From: Rhabdobacter roseus
Lineage (GTDB): Bacteria; Bacteroidota; Bacteroidia; Cytophagales; Spirosomataceae
Direction: 5' to 3'
Length of the DNA: 64,000 bases
Assembly (NCBI RefSeq): GCF_014202275.1
Contig: NZ_JACHGF010000003.1
Coordinates: 186,001-250,000, forward strand
The notes under the pieces were generated by a model. It worked only from the letters and a program-made list of their open reading frames with translations, searched no databases and was not told where the DNA came from. Positions 54,924 through 63,862 of this stretch are shown one piece after another (positions within the stretch are counted from its first letter, which is position 1; every line of letters starts with the position of its first letter). The translations under genes and the position numbers were made by a program.

Positions 54924-56124
54924 AGGCATCATTTTCTTTTTCCATGATCGAAAGCCGCACCAGCTCAATGCGGGTATCCTGCATCGAAATCACTTTGAAT
55001 ACGTAGGGAGGTACCTGAATCACCTCATTGACCTTGGGTAAATCTTCGTGCGTATGAATGAGCAGGCCCGCCAGGGTGTCGTAGTCGCCTTCGGGTAGAT
55101 TCCACTCGTACTTATCGTTGAGGTAGTCTATTTCGTGGCGGGCACTCAGCAGGTAGGTATGTTCGTCGAGCTGGCGTTCGGTCCAGTCTTCGGTGGAGTC
55201 GTATTCGTCCTGGATTTCACCAAAAATCTGCTCCACCACGTCCTCCACACTCACCAGGCCCGAAGTACCTCCAAACTCATCCACGACCAGCGCCAGGCTC
55301 TTGCGCTCCTCCAGGAAGCGCAGCATGAGGTCGGAGGCGGGCATGGCTTCGGGTACGATCAGGATGGGCGTCACGATGGCGCTTATCTCCTTGGGTTTGC
55401 GAAACAAGGCCAGCGAGTGGCAGTAGCCTACTACCTCATCGACGGAGTCGCGGTAGACCACGATCTTGGAATGCCCGCTGCTGATGAAGGCCTGGCGGAG
55501 GTCTTCGATGGTGTCATCCAGGCTGACGGCCGAAATCTCGGTACGGGGAATCATGCAGTCGCGGATGCGCACATCTTTGAAATCCAGGGCGTTGATAAAC
55601 ATCCGCTCCTCAATGCTGTGATCCTCAAAGTCGGGATCATCGGCCGACTCCGTCTCTTCCCGAATGGTACTGGCTCCGGCATGTTTCTTCATGAGTAAGG
55701 GCTCCATGAGCCAGTAGAGCGGGGTGAGCAGCCACTCGGCCAGGCGCACCGGAAACCGTTGCAGATCCACCAGCGCCGGGTAGCGGCGGCCCAGGCTAAG
55801 CCAGGAAAGGTACAGCGAGCCCCAGGCCAGGGCGGCTACGGCAAACAAAGCCGCCAGCGCTACTACCTCGCCCACCGCCACGGAGCCCCGCAGAAAGGGG
55901 TACCCCGCCCACACCAGCGCGTAGCAGCCCAGCGCCAGCACCAGCAGCCGGGCCATGCGCAGGATGCGACGCCAGTAAAGTACCCGCTCCATGGCCTCTA
56001 CTTCTTCGGGCAGGGCCCGCAAGCCTCCGGGCAACGTACCATCCACCAGCACAGCCCGCACGGCTCCGTAATAGCCCGCCAGTACAAAAAGAAAAAAAGA
56101 AGCAACCAAGGCTTGAAAGATCAT
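54922..56124 (-). CDS. CNNM/CorC-type membrane protein with CBS pair (hemolysin family)
   Basis: This 400-aa inner-membrane protein has several N-terminal hydrophobic helices (about 1-150, a degenerate DUF21-like region). A CBS pair follows (about 190-310: IRDCMIPRTEISAVSLDDTI, FISSGHSKIVVYRDSVDEVV, SLALVVDEFGGTSGLVSVED). The C-terminal CorC/HlyC transporter-associated domain begins near DEHTYLLSARHEIDYLNDKY. Family members are linked to Mg or Co export, and GldE of gliding motility is related. Start and stop overlap: its ATG overlaps the stop of the 82-aa gene upstream, implying translational coupling. Function is inferred from family only. Confidence 0.88.
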   Translation of the reverse strand: MIFQALVASFFLFVLAGYYGAVRAVLVDGTLPGGLRALPEEVEAMERVLYWRRILRMARLLVLALGCYALVWAGYPFLRGSVAVGEVVALAALFAVAALAWGSLYLSWLSLGRRYPALVDLQRFPVRLAEWLLTPLYWLMEPLLMKKHAGASTIREETESADDPDFEDHSIEERMFINALDFKDVRIRDCMIPRTEISAVSLDDTIEDLRQAFISSGHSKIVVYRDSVDEVVGYCHSLALFRKPKEISAIVTPILIVPEAMPASDLMLRFLEERKSLALVVDEFGGTSGLVSVEDVVEQIFGEIQDEYDSTEDWTERQLDEHTYLLSARHEIDYLNDKYEWNLPEGDYDTLAGLLIHTHEDLPKVNEVIQVPPYVFKVISMQDTRIELVRLSIMEKENDA

Positions 56125-56369
56125 TTGCGGCGGGTACGTTTGGGTGGTGGGTTTTTTCTGGGCGCAGCCGGGGAGGTGGGTTTGTGGCCCGAGCCCGGCA
56201 GCAGAGGTACTTTGAGGCGGTAGTACTGAAAAGACAGCAGGAATATCAGGCAGAGCAGCAGCAGCCAGTAGCTTTCGGCCAGGCTGGTGCGGCGGAACTC
56301 AAGGATCCAAAGTACCAGAAAACCAATGGCACTAGCCAGTAGCAACGTTTTTATAAGTTTGGGACTCAT
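56121..56369 (-). CDS. Small two-helix membrane protein, coupled to CNNM gene
   Basis: This 82-aa protein runs from ATG 56369 (MSPKLIKTLLLASAIGFLVL). It has two hydrophobic helices (about 5-22 and 31-49) and a basic, proline-rich C-terminus (APRKNPPPKRTRRK). No domain is recognised. Its stop overlaps the ATG of the CNNM-type gene by 4 bp, so it is very likely translated and may assist that protein. A longer in-frame start at 56417 is possible but adds a weaker leader. Confidence 0.65.
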   Translation of the reverse strand: MSPKLIKTLLLASAIGFLVLWILEFRRTSLAESYWLLLLCLIFLLSFQYYRLKVPLLPGSGHKPTSPAAPRKNPPPKRTRRK

Positions 56370-56586
56370 CGGTATAGACAAAATAACGAGAAGACGAACG
56401 GCCTTCTTTGGTCTCAAAGATAGGCAGATTGCCGCAAACTAGGTACTTCCAGGCCGATGCCGCTAATATCGCCGCCGTATTTCCCCCATTTTCAGCTAAA
56501 ATACCTAACTTGCCGGGGAAAGTCAACGTTTGGCCCTGGGCCAGATTTTATAATAAATAATTTCTTGAAATAATCTTTTTTTTACC

Positions 56587-57669
56587 ATGAGCGAAACCAT
56601 GATCCGCTTTAAGCCCGGGGTAGTTACCGGCGAGGGAGTCAGTGAAATCTTCCGGCACGCCAACGAAAATAACTACGCCTTACCCGCCGTCAACGTGGTA
56701 GGTACCAACTCCGTCAACGCCGTATTAGAAACCGCCCGCGCGGTCAATAGCCCCGTTATTGTTCAGTTTTCTAACGGAGGTGCCAGCTTCTACGCCGGCA
56801 AAAGCCTTTCCAACGACGGCCAGAAAGCGGCCATCGCGGGGGGTATTTCGGGAGCCATGCACGTACACCAGATGGCCGCGCTGTACGGTGTACCGGTGAT
56901 TTTGCACACCGACCACTGCGCCAAAAAGCTCCTGCCCTGGATCGACGGACTGCTGGAAGCCGGTGAGAAGTACTACGAGGAGCACGGCATTCCGCTGTAC
57001 AGCTCGCACATGCTGGATCTTTCGGAGGAATCGCTGGAGGAAAACATCGAGATTTCGTGCAAGTACTTCGAGCGCATGGCCAAAATGGGCATGACGCTGG
57101 AGATCGAATTGGGTGTAACCGGCGGTGAAGAAGACGGCGTGGACAACACCGACATTGACAGCTCCAAGCTTTATACCCAACCCGAAGAGGTGGCTTACGC
57201 TTACGAGCAGCTTTCTAAAATCTCGCCTAATTTCACCGTGGCGGCCGCTTTTGGCAACGTACACGGCGTATACAAGCCCGGCAACGTGAAGCTGGAGCCG
57301 AAGATCCTGCACAATTCGCAGCAGTACATCCAGGAGAAATTCGGCACCGATCCGCTCCCGGTCAACTTCGTGTTCCACGGAGGCTCGGGCTCCTCGCGCG
57401 AGGAAATCCGGGAGGCCATCGAGTACGGAGCCATCAAAATGAACATCGATACCGACATGCAGTGGTCTACCTGGGAAGGACTGCTTAAGTACTACCAAGC
57501 CAAGGAGGCCTACCTGCAAACGCAGCTCGGCAACCCTGAAGGCCCCGACTCGCCCAACAAAAAATACTACGACCCGCGCGTATGGCTGCGCAAAGGCGAA
57601 GAAAGCATGGTAGCGCGCCTGAAGGCCGCTTTCGAAGATCTGAATTGCATCAACCGGTTGGTCGTATAA
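56587..57669 (+). CDS. fbaA: Class II fructose-bisphosphate aldolase
   Basis: This 360-aa zinc-dependent aldolase cleaves fructose-1,6-bisphosphate to dihydroxyacetone phosphate and glyceraldehyde-3-phosphate in glycolysis. Zinc-ligand regions are VPVILHTDHCAKK, AAAFGNVHGVYKPGN and VNFVFHGGSGSSREEI. TLEIELGVTGGEEDGVDNTD and NIDTDMQWSTWEGLLKYY match the FbaA (class IIA) subgroup. Length is full. Start ATG 56587 is chosen; ATG 56599 is possible. It is transcribed alone, with a terminator 32 bp downstream, and is divergent from the small membrane protein gene. Confidence 0.97.
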   Translation: MSETMIRFKPGVVTGEGVSEIFRHANENNYALPAVNVVGTNSVNAVLETARAVNSPVIVQFSNGGASFYAGKSLSNDGQKAAIAGGISGAMHVHQMAALYGVPVILHTDHCAKKLLPWIDGLLEAGEKYYEEHGIPLYSSHMLDLSEESLEENIEISCKYFERMAKMGMTLEIELGVTGGEEDGVDNTDIDSSKLYTQPEEVAYAYEQLSKISPNFTVAAAFGNVHGVYKPGNVKLEPKILHNSQQYIQEKFGTDPLPVNFVFHGGSGSSREEIREAIEYGAIKMNIDTDMQWSTWEGLLKYYQAKEAYLQTQLGNPEGPDSPNKKYYDPRVWLRKGEESMVARLKAAFEDLNCINRLVV

Positions 57670-57700
57670 GCGCGAAGTACCTATTCCAACCTTTCTTACC

Positions 57701-57731
57701 AAAAGACGACTCGCACGAGTCGTCTTTTTTT
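57701..57731 (+). terminator. Rho-independent terminator after fbaA
   Basis: The stem AAAAGACGACTC / GAGTCGTCTTTT closes a small GCAC loop and runs into TTTTTTT. It lies 32 bp after the fbaA stop on the plus strand. A strong standard terminator. Confidence 0.92.
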
Positions 57732-57878
57732 GTGGAAGCTTCGCGCTGGCTCGGAGGTTAGTTTTCAGGTACCTCCATCCCTTTTTCTCCAGTTCTGCAG
57801 CTAATCCGAGTCTTCATTGGCACTGTTTTTTAAGCGACTTTCCCTTTTTCATCACAAACGTAAAACGGGAAATGAACT

Positions 57879-59024
57879 ATGGATACGTACCAAAGACGCC
57901 AATTTCTGCACCATATGGGCCAGGCTGCCCTCTTGCTACCGGGCCTCAGTTTGCTTTCGCTGGATGAGGTCGCCGCCGAGCATGCCTTAACCCTGCCCGG
58001 ATCGGAGACGGACCTTCGCCGCCAGGACGGCAAAAAGCTGGGCGTAGCCTTGGTAGGTTTGGGCAAATACAGCGCCGAAGAGTTGGCCCCGGCGCTCAAG
58101 GAAACCCAGCGCTGCCGCCTGGCGGGCATCGTGACGGGTACCCGCGAGAAAGCGGATAAATGGAAGCAGCGCTACTCCATCCCCGACCAAAACGTATACA
58201 ACTACGAAAATTTTGACGAGATTAAGAACAACCCCGACATCGACATTGTGTACGTGGTACTTCCCAACTCCATGCACGCCGAGTATACCATCCGGGCGGC
58301 CAAAGCGGGCAAGCACGTAATTTGTGAAAAACCCATGGCCGTAACCGTGAAGGAAGGCGAAGAAATGATCAAGGCCTGTCGGGAGGCCAACCGGATGCTG
58401 TCCATTGGCTACCGGCTGCACTTCGAGCCGCACCATCTGAGCTTCATGGAGTTTGCCAAAAAGAAAACTTATGGGCCCATTAAAAAAGTCATTGCCGACG
58501 ACGGGATGGACATTGACCCGAACGTATGGCGGCTGGAAAAACGGCTGGCGGGCGGCGGGCCGCTCATGGACGTAGGGATTTACTGCGTGCAGGCGGCCCT
58601 GTACAGTACCGGCGAACTACCCGTTTCGGTGACGGCCCAGGAGGGCAAAAAAACGGACATGGAACGCTTCAAAGAGGTGGAGCAGTCGATGGACTGGCAG
58701 CTGCAATTTCCCAGCGGAGCCGTGGCCCACTGCCGCACCAGCTACGCCGAAGACATGAACAAGCTGCGCGTGGAGGCCCAAAAAGGTTGGTACGAGCTCG
58801 ACCCCGCCTACCCCTACTCGGGCATCAAGGGAAAAACCAGCCAGGGCGACATGGGGCTGAAAAACGTCAGCCAGCAGGCCCGCCAAATGGACGATTTCGC
58901 CGACTGTATTATCAACAAGAAAAAAACCAGGGTACCTGGCGAGATGGGCCTGCGGGACGTCAAGATATTGCTGGCTACCTACGAAGCCGCCCGAACGGGC
59001 AAAAAAGTACCCTTGAAGTTTTAG
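57879..59024 (+). CDS. Gfo/Idh/MocA-family oxidoreductase, Tat-exported (GFOR-like)
   Basis: This 381-aa protein starts with a twin-arginine signal (MDTYQRRQFLHHMGQAALLL), so it would be exported folded with its nucleotide cofactor. The Rossmann motif VALVGLGKYSAEELAPAL (about 54-71) follows. Further blocks are YVVLPNSMHAEYTIRAAKAG and VICEKPMAV (catalytic lysine region), and GYRLHFEPHHLSFMEFAK. It resembles glucose-fructose oxidoreductase, which keeps NADP(H) bound in the periplasm. The stand-alone plus-strand gene has a terminator after it. Substrate unknown. Confidence 0.9.
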   Translation: MDTYQRRQFLHHMGQAALLLPGLSLLSLDEVAAEHALTLPGSETDLRRQDGKKLGVALVGLGKYSAEELAPALKETQRCRLAGIVTGTREKADKWKQRYSIPDQNVYNYENFDEIKNNPDIDIVYVVLPNSMHAEYTIRAAKAGKHVICEKPMAVTVKEGEEMIKACREANRMLSIGYRLHFEPHHLSFMEFAKKKTYGPIKKVIADDGMDIDPNVWRLEKRLAGGGPLMDVGIYCVQAALYSTGELPVSVTAQEGKKTDMERFKEVEQSMDWQLQFPSGAVAHCRTSYAEDMNKLRVEAQKGWYELDPAYPYSGIKGKTSQGDMGLKNVSQQARQMDDFADCIINKKKTRVPGEMGLRDVKILLATYEAARTGKKVPLKF

Positions 59025-59076
59025 CATGGAGAGACACCAGGTTAAGGGCGAAATCAGCTCTTTTCAAGTACCCAGA

Positions 59077-59129
59077 CCCAATAGACTCCGCAGCCGACCG
59101 CGCTGCGGAGTCTATTGGGCACCTTTTTC
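59077..59129 (+). terminator. Terminator after the GFOR-like gene
   Basis: A perfect 17-18-bp stem beginning CCCAATAGACTCCGCAG, with a loop of about 7 nt, is followed by CACC and TTTTT. It lies 53 bp after the stop of the gene at 57879. The remaining spacer up to 59322 contains several GTAC motifs and the palindrome TACGTACGTA near 59220, but no gene. Confidence 0.92.
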
Positions 59130-59322
59130 TAATCATCCGGCACGATTCTTTAGGTAGCAGTACTTACGCGGGCGGGTACATGGGAGCGGCTACCAGAGGC
59201 GGCATTGTATTTCGCCTTTACGTACGTATACAAACGAAGTTAAAGCAAACAAGTACCTCCCAAAGTACCTTTCCTGCTACTTCACCTGCTTATTTCTTTA
59301 CTACTACTATACAAGCCCAAGC

Positions 59323-60471
59323 ATGTTTGCTAATTTACTCCGTACCCTTGAAAACGTTGCCTCATCAAAGCCCAACCAAGTACCTGCCGAAGCAGCCCCC
59401 AAAGTAGCTGTCCGGCCCGAAACCTTGCCCACAGCCACCCCAAATCCGGCCCCTACCCACCGGAGCTTTGCCCAAAAAATAGCCACGGCCACGGGCATTG
59501 TAATCCTGTTTGTATTGCTGATGATTTTTTTGTGGGCCAGCCGCCCCATCCTCATGCTGGGCTTTGGCTGTATTTTGTTTGCCGTGATTCTGCGCGCCAT
59601 GGCCCGGCTCCTGCGAAAACGCATCCCGCAGATCCCCACCCAATGGGCCGTGGGGCTGGCCACCGTCCTGCTGATCGGGCTGCTGGTCGCCTTCTTTATC
59701 TACGCGGCCCCTACCATTTCCAGTGAGTTTGCCAGCCTAACCGAACAAATCCCCGAGGCGCTTCAGAAGGTAGAAAGTACCCTCAACGAAAGTCGCCTGG
59801 GCCGCATTGTGCTCGAAAATATCCAGGCCCTCCAAGGCAGCGGCAGCTTTAGCCAGCTAACGGGCATCGTGGGCGGTGTTTTGGGGGCCATTACGCATAC
59901 CGTGGTAATCATCGTGGGCGGTCTTTTTTTGGCGCTCAACCCCAGGTTATACGTCAATGGGCTCCTCAAACTCTTCCCGATTTCGTCCCGTAAACGGGGC
60001 TTTGAGGTGATCTGCCAGGTGATCACCAAGCTGGAAGGCTGGCTGTTGGGCCAGTTTATCGCCATGCTCAGCGTGGGAGTACTTACCTGGATCGGCCTGG
60101 AAATCCTGGGGGTACCCCTGGCCTTGATCCTGGGCGTTATTATTTTCATCTTTGATTTTGTCCCCTTCATTGGCCCGTTCCTGGGAGCTATTCCGGGTAT
60201 TCTGGTGGCTTTTTCTTACGATCCCAGCTTGGTACTTTACGTGGGGCTGGTATACCTGGTGGTGCAAAACATCGAGAGCTACCTGGTGGTACCGCTCGTG
60301 CAACAAAAAACCATTGCCGTGCCGCCGGTGTTACTGATGCTGGTGGCCCTGTTGGGAGGCGTGCTGCTGGGCATTCCCGGCACGATCATCGCCACGCCCG
60401 CCCTGGTGGTAGTGATGACACTGGTGAAGGAAATTTACATCAAGGATATATTAAAAGACCCTCATGCCTAG
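59323..60471 (+). CDS. AI-2E family transporter (PerM-like membrane protein)
   Basis: This 382-aa inner-membrane protein has seven or eight hydrophobic helices. Family features are the N-terminal ILVLLMIFLWASRPILMLGF-like pair of helices, an amphipathic middle segment (SEFASLTEQIPEALQKVEST) and the C-terminal FDFVPFIGPFLGAIPGILVA, then YLVVQNIESYLVVPLVQQKT and GGVLLGIPGTIIATPALVVV. Proteins of this family export small molecules or act as Na/H antiporters; the specific cargo is not predictable. Start at ATG 59323 follows an A/T-rich, motif-rich spacer. Confidence 0.9.
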   Translation: MFANLLRTLENVASSKPNQVPAEAAPKVAVRPETLPTATPNPAPTHRSFAQKIATATGIVILFVLLMIFLWASRPILMLGFGCILFAVILRAMARLLRKRIPQIPTQWAVGLATVLLIGLLVAFFIYAAPTISSEFASLTEQIPEALQKVESTLNESRLGRIVLENIQALQGSGSFSQLTGIVGGVLGAITHTVVIIVGGLFLALNPRLYVNGLLKLFPISSRKRGFEVICQVITKLEGWLLGQFIAMLSVGVLTWIGLEILGVPLALILGVIIFIFDFVPFIGPFLGAIPGILVAFSYDPSLVLYVGLVYLVVQNIESYLVVPLVQQKTIAVPPVLLMLVALLGGVLLGIPGTIIATPALVVVMTLVKEIYIKDILKDPHA

Positions 60472-60533
60472 CTTTAGGTAGGTACCACGCCGCCCCAGGT
60501 ACTTTACGCTTTTACTTACCTCCTGCCTAACCC

Positions 60534-61358
60534 ATGACCGTAGCTCCCGTTTCTGTACGCAAAAAATTATTCACCGTTATTTTTGGTACCGATACCCGCT
60601 CGGGTCGGCGCTTCGACATCATCCTGCTGGTCTTGATCCTGATCAGCATTCTGTCCGTTTGCCTCGAGAGTGTCCCCAGCCTTCGCGACCGCTTCGGCTC
60701 CTTTTTCTTATCGCTGGAGATCTTCTTCACCGCCATTTTTACGATCGAATATTTGCTGCGTATCTACTCCCACCCCAAGCCCCTGCGCTACCTCATCAGT
60801 TTTTACGGCATCATTGATCTTATTTCCATCCTGCCTACCTACTTTCTGTTTTTTGTGAGCGGGCACTACCTCATTACCATCCGTACGCTGCGGCTGCTGC
60901 GGGTGTTCCGAATCCTGAAGCTCAGCAATTTTGTGCACCACGCCGAAATGCTCGAAACCGCCCTGATAGCCAGCGCCCAGAAGATCATCATCTTCATGTC
61001 GACCATCGTGAGCCTGGTGTTGATCATCGGTACCATCATGTACGTTACCGAAGGCGAAGAGCATGGGTTTACCAGCATTCCTACCAGTATTTACTGGGCC
61101 GTGGTGACGATCACGACCGTGGGCTACGGCGACCTCACCCCCCAAACTACCCTGGGGCAATTTTTCTCGACCATCGTGATGATCATCGGCTACGCCATCA
61201 TTGCAGTACCTACGGGCATCGTGACGGTAGAGCTCTCCCGAACTGCCCTCAAGCACGACACCAAAATCCGGCCTTGCCCCCACTGCGGACAAGAAATGCA
61301 CATGAGTGCCAACTACTGTAGCCACTGCGGTAAGGAGTTGGAAAAAGTAGAAGACTAA
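60534..61358 (+). CDS. Voltage-gated-type potassium channel with C-terminal zinc ribbon
   Basis: This 274-aa six-helix ion channel has an S4-like segment ITIRTLRLLRVFRILKL (about 115-131) with regularly spaced arginines. The pore has the selectivity filter TTVGYGDLTP (194-203), indicating K+. S6 is MIIGYAIIAVPTGIVTVEL. The C-terminal tail carries Cys248-Pro-His-Cys251 and Cys262-Ser-His-Cys265, a zinc-ribbon-like CPHC-x10-CSHC, suggesting a cytoplasmic metal-binding or assembly domain. It is 62 bp after the AI-2E gene and may be co-transcribed with it. Confidence 0.92.
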   Translation: MTVAPVSVRKKLFTVIFGTDTRSGRRFDIILLVLILISILSVCLESVPSLRDRFGSFFLSLEIFFTAIFTIEYLLRIYSHPKPLRYLISFYGIIDLISILPTYFLFFVSGHYLITIRTLRLLRVFRILKLSNFVHHAEMLETALIASAQKIIIFMSTIVSLVLIIGTIMYVTEGEEHGFTSIPTSIYWAVVTITTVGYGDLTPQTTLGQFFSTIVMIIGYAIIAVPTGIVTVELSRTALKHDTKIRPCPHCGQEMHMSANYCSHCGKELEKVED

Positions 61359-61405
61359 AGTACCCTTAGCAGGCAAGTACCGCCTCTTTGCGAAGCCGCC
61401 AGCGC

Positions 61406-63862
61406 TCAGAATTCCTTCTCGCCAAACTCATTGGTAGGTAGTTTGGAGCGTTTGCTGAGCTGGTTGAGGCTGTAGCTCACGTTGAGCATGAAAATGTCTT
61501 TTTCCAGGATGTAGTTGGTGGTGGTGAAAAAATCCAGGCCGGAGGTCGTGATCCGCTGCTCGTTGCTTTTGAGCAACCCGAGGCTCATGTTCTGCCACTG
61601 GAGCGTGGTGGCCAACCTACCTTTCAAAAACGTTTTTTTCAACGAAGTATTAGGTATCACAAAGCGGGAATCTTCCCCCTGGGCGGTAATGCGCCGGGAG
61701 AGGTAGTTGAGGTTGGTCTGCCACGTGAGGGTGGGCGAAAGCTGTACGCTGCTGTTGCCGTTGAGCGAGTACACCAGGCTGTTGTTGTTGAATACCACGG
61801 TATTTTCAAACAGCTGGCCCCGAATCCGGTAGTCGTACAGGTTGCCGCCCAGGTACAGCTTCCAGCCTTTGACGGGCTCCACGTCCAGGCCCAGCTCAAG
61901 GCCCCAGCGGCGGGCGGTACCGGCGTTGGTGAAGATCCGGTTCAGGATGGTGTCGGCGTAGACGCTGTTCACGCGGTTGATGACGTTGGTGATCTGCTGG
62001 TGGTAGAGCGTCGCAAACCAGGACCCCTTGTCAAACGTCCGGATCAGCCCCAGCTCCGAGAGGCCCACAAACTCGGGCAGCAGGTTGGGGTCGCCCTGCT
62101 CCAGGGTTTCGGAGTGCTCGCGCTCGGGCAGCGGATTCAGCGCAAAGTTATTGGTCCGCTGCACCCGGCGGCTGTAGCCCGCCTTGCCCTTCAGGTGGTC
62201 GTCGAAGGTATAGAGCAGATTCACCGAAGGGAAAAGGTTGGTCAACCGTAGGTCGAAGGTCTGGGTACCTGGGCCAACGCGTACGTCACGGGTGGCGTAC
62301 TCAAACCGCAGGCCGGCCAGGTACTCCAGTCGGCGGGTCCGGCCCGAGTACTGGCTGTACAGGGAGTGGATCTGGTTGTCGACATTGATACTCCCCGTAA
62401 ACTCCGGAAACAGCACCAGCGGCGTAAAATTCCCTTCTTTTTCCAGGTACACAAAAGTACCGTCGTCCTGCTGGTTGCGGTACTGGTACCCCAGCTCCAG
62501 CTTACGGGTACCCAGCGGCAGGCTGTAGTCGAGGGCGGCGCGGTAGCCCCGCAGCGGGCGCGCGGTGGTCGTGAGCGTGTACTGCAGCGTATCCCGAAAA
62601 TCCCGCTCGTCCAGGTTGCGGTTTTTGGTGTAGCCATCCAGGTAGTCGTACTCGTAGAGCGCCGAGGCCATGAGCGTAGCCTTGTTGGCAAAGGTATGGG
62701 TGTAGTCGAAGGTACCTGAATAGAATTCCCCCCGTTTTTTGACCAAATTGGAATTGAAGTACGTAATCTGCCCAATGGTCTGGCCCGTGGTCAGGTCCTG
62801 CGTGGTATTGTTATACAGGATGTCGGCGAGGCGGTATTCGGTGCGGTGCCCGTAGTAAAAGCCCGCGCTGAAGGCATCTGTTTTAGAAGGCTCGTAGGCC
62901 ACCGACGCCCGCGCCGAATGGTTGTACCTATCGAAGCTCCGCTCCCCCACCGAAGGAAAGCGCGTGAGGCGGTTGCCGATGGTGGTACGTACGTCGCCCT
63001 CGCGCCGCCCGGCGATGTCGTTGCGGAGGTAGTTTCCCCCCACCGATATATCCCACTTGTCTCGGCGGTAGTTGAGCGTCAGGTCAGCGCCGTAGCGCTG
63101 GGGTTTTTCGGCGTTGTCGAAATCCTGCACGCTGGGCAAGCCTAGTTGGGCGTTGGCCAGGACCGAAAAGCCGTCGCTGGCTCCCTTTCGGGTCGTGATG
63201 TTAATGATACCCCCCTTGCCGTCGGGGTCGTAGCGGGCCGAGGGCGTAGTGATGATCTCGATGTTCTCGATGGCGTTGGCCGGGAGCTGGTTCAGCAGCG
63301 CCACCAGGTCCGACTGGATGGGCTTGCCGTTGAGCAGCACCAAAAAGCCACTCGATCCGCGCAGGCTCACTTCGCCTTCGGCGTTGACCGTCACCGAGGG
63401 CATGTTGCGCAGCACATCCACGGCGGTACCGCCCACGGCCGACTGAAACTGGTCGGCCCGGTAGATTTGCCGGTCGAGCTGGGTGGTCACGGCCGCGCGC
63501 TGGCCCGTCACGTTCACGGCGTCCAGTACTTTGGCGTCAACGGCCATGGCCAGGGTACCCAGGTCCAGCCGCTGGCCTCTGTCGAGCCGGAGCGGCTGCC
63601 GGTGGGTTTTGTAGCCCATAAAAAAGGTCTGGAGGTAGTAGCTGCCCGGTTTTAGTTTCAAGATTTCAAAGTACCCCTCGGCGTTGGTGACGGTGCCTTC
63701 CACCAGCGCGGAGTCGGCGGCCAGGTGCAGCGTTACGCTGGCGTATTCGAGGGGTTGGCGGGTACTGGCGTCCGCGATGCGCCCCAGCACGGCACTGGTT
63801 TGGGCGTAGGCAGTAGCCAGGGAGAAAACGAGGAGAAAACAGGTACTGTAAAAACGTTTCAT
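61406..63862 (-). CDS. TonB-dependent receptor, outer-membrane beta-barrel family
   Basis: This 818-aa outer-membrane receptor has signal peptide MKRFYSTCFLLVFSLATAYA. A carboxypeptidase-like domain (about 23-105: ADASTRQPLEYASVTLHLAA) follows. The plug-like region has VDVLRNMPSVTVNAEGEVSL and RGSSGFLVLLNGKPIQSDLV, ending GKGGIINITTRKG. The barrel extends to a C-terminal F. This is the outer membrane beta-barrel (OMP_b-brl_3) group, not SusC: it has no SusD partner. It is convergent with the ion-channel gene, with 47 bp between them. Ligand unknown. Confidence 0.92.
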   Translation of the reverse strand: MKRFYSTCFLLVFSLATAYAQTSAVLGRIADASTRQPLEYASVTLHLAADSALVEGTVTNAEGYFEILKLKPGSYYLQTFFMGYKTHRQPLRLDRGQRLDLGTLAMAVDAKVLDAVNVTGQRAAVTTQLDRQIYRADQFQSAVGGTAVDVLRNMPSVTVNAEGEVSLRGSSGFLVLLNGKPIQSDLVALLNQLPANAIENIEIITTPSARYDPDGKGGIINITTRKGASDGFSVLANAQLGLPSVQDFDNAEKPQRYGADLTLNYRRDKWDISVGGNYLRNDIAGRREGDVRTTIGNRLTRFPSVGERSFDRYNHSARASVAYEPSKTDAFSAGFYYGHRTEYRLADILYNNTTQDLTTGQTIGQITYFNSNLVKKRGEFYSGTFDYTHTFANKATLMASALYEYDYLDGYTKNRNLDERDFRDTLQYTLTTTARPLRGYRAALDYSLPLGTRKLELGYQYRNQQDDGTFVYLEKEGNFTPLVLFPEFTGSINVDNQIHSLYSQYSGRTRRLEYLAGLRFEYATRDVRVGPGTQTFDLRLTNLFPSVNLLYTFDDHLKGKAGYSRRVQRTNNFALNPLPEREHSETLEQGDPNLLPEFVGLSELGLIRTFDKGSWFATLYHQQITNVINRVNSVYADTILNRIFTNAGTARRWGLELGLDVEPVKGWKLYLGGNLYDYRIRGQLFENTVVFNNNSLVYSLNGNSSVQLSPTLTWQTNLNYLSRRITAQGEDSRFVIPNTSLKKTFLKGRLATTLQWQNMSLGLLKSNEQRITTSGLDFFTTTNYILEKDIFMLNVSYSLNQLSKRSKLPTNEFGEKEF

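Noticed and set aside
57701-57731. Perfect palindrome near 57710 as an operator
   Set aside because: Position right after fbaA with a trailing T-run identifies it as an ordinary terminator.
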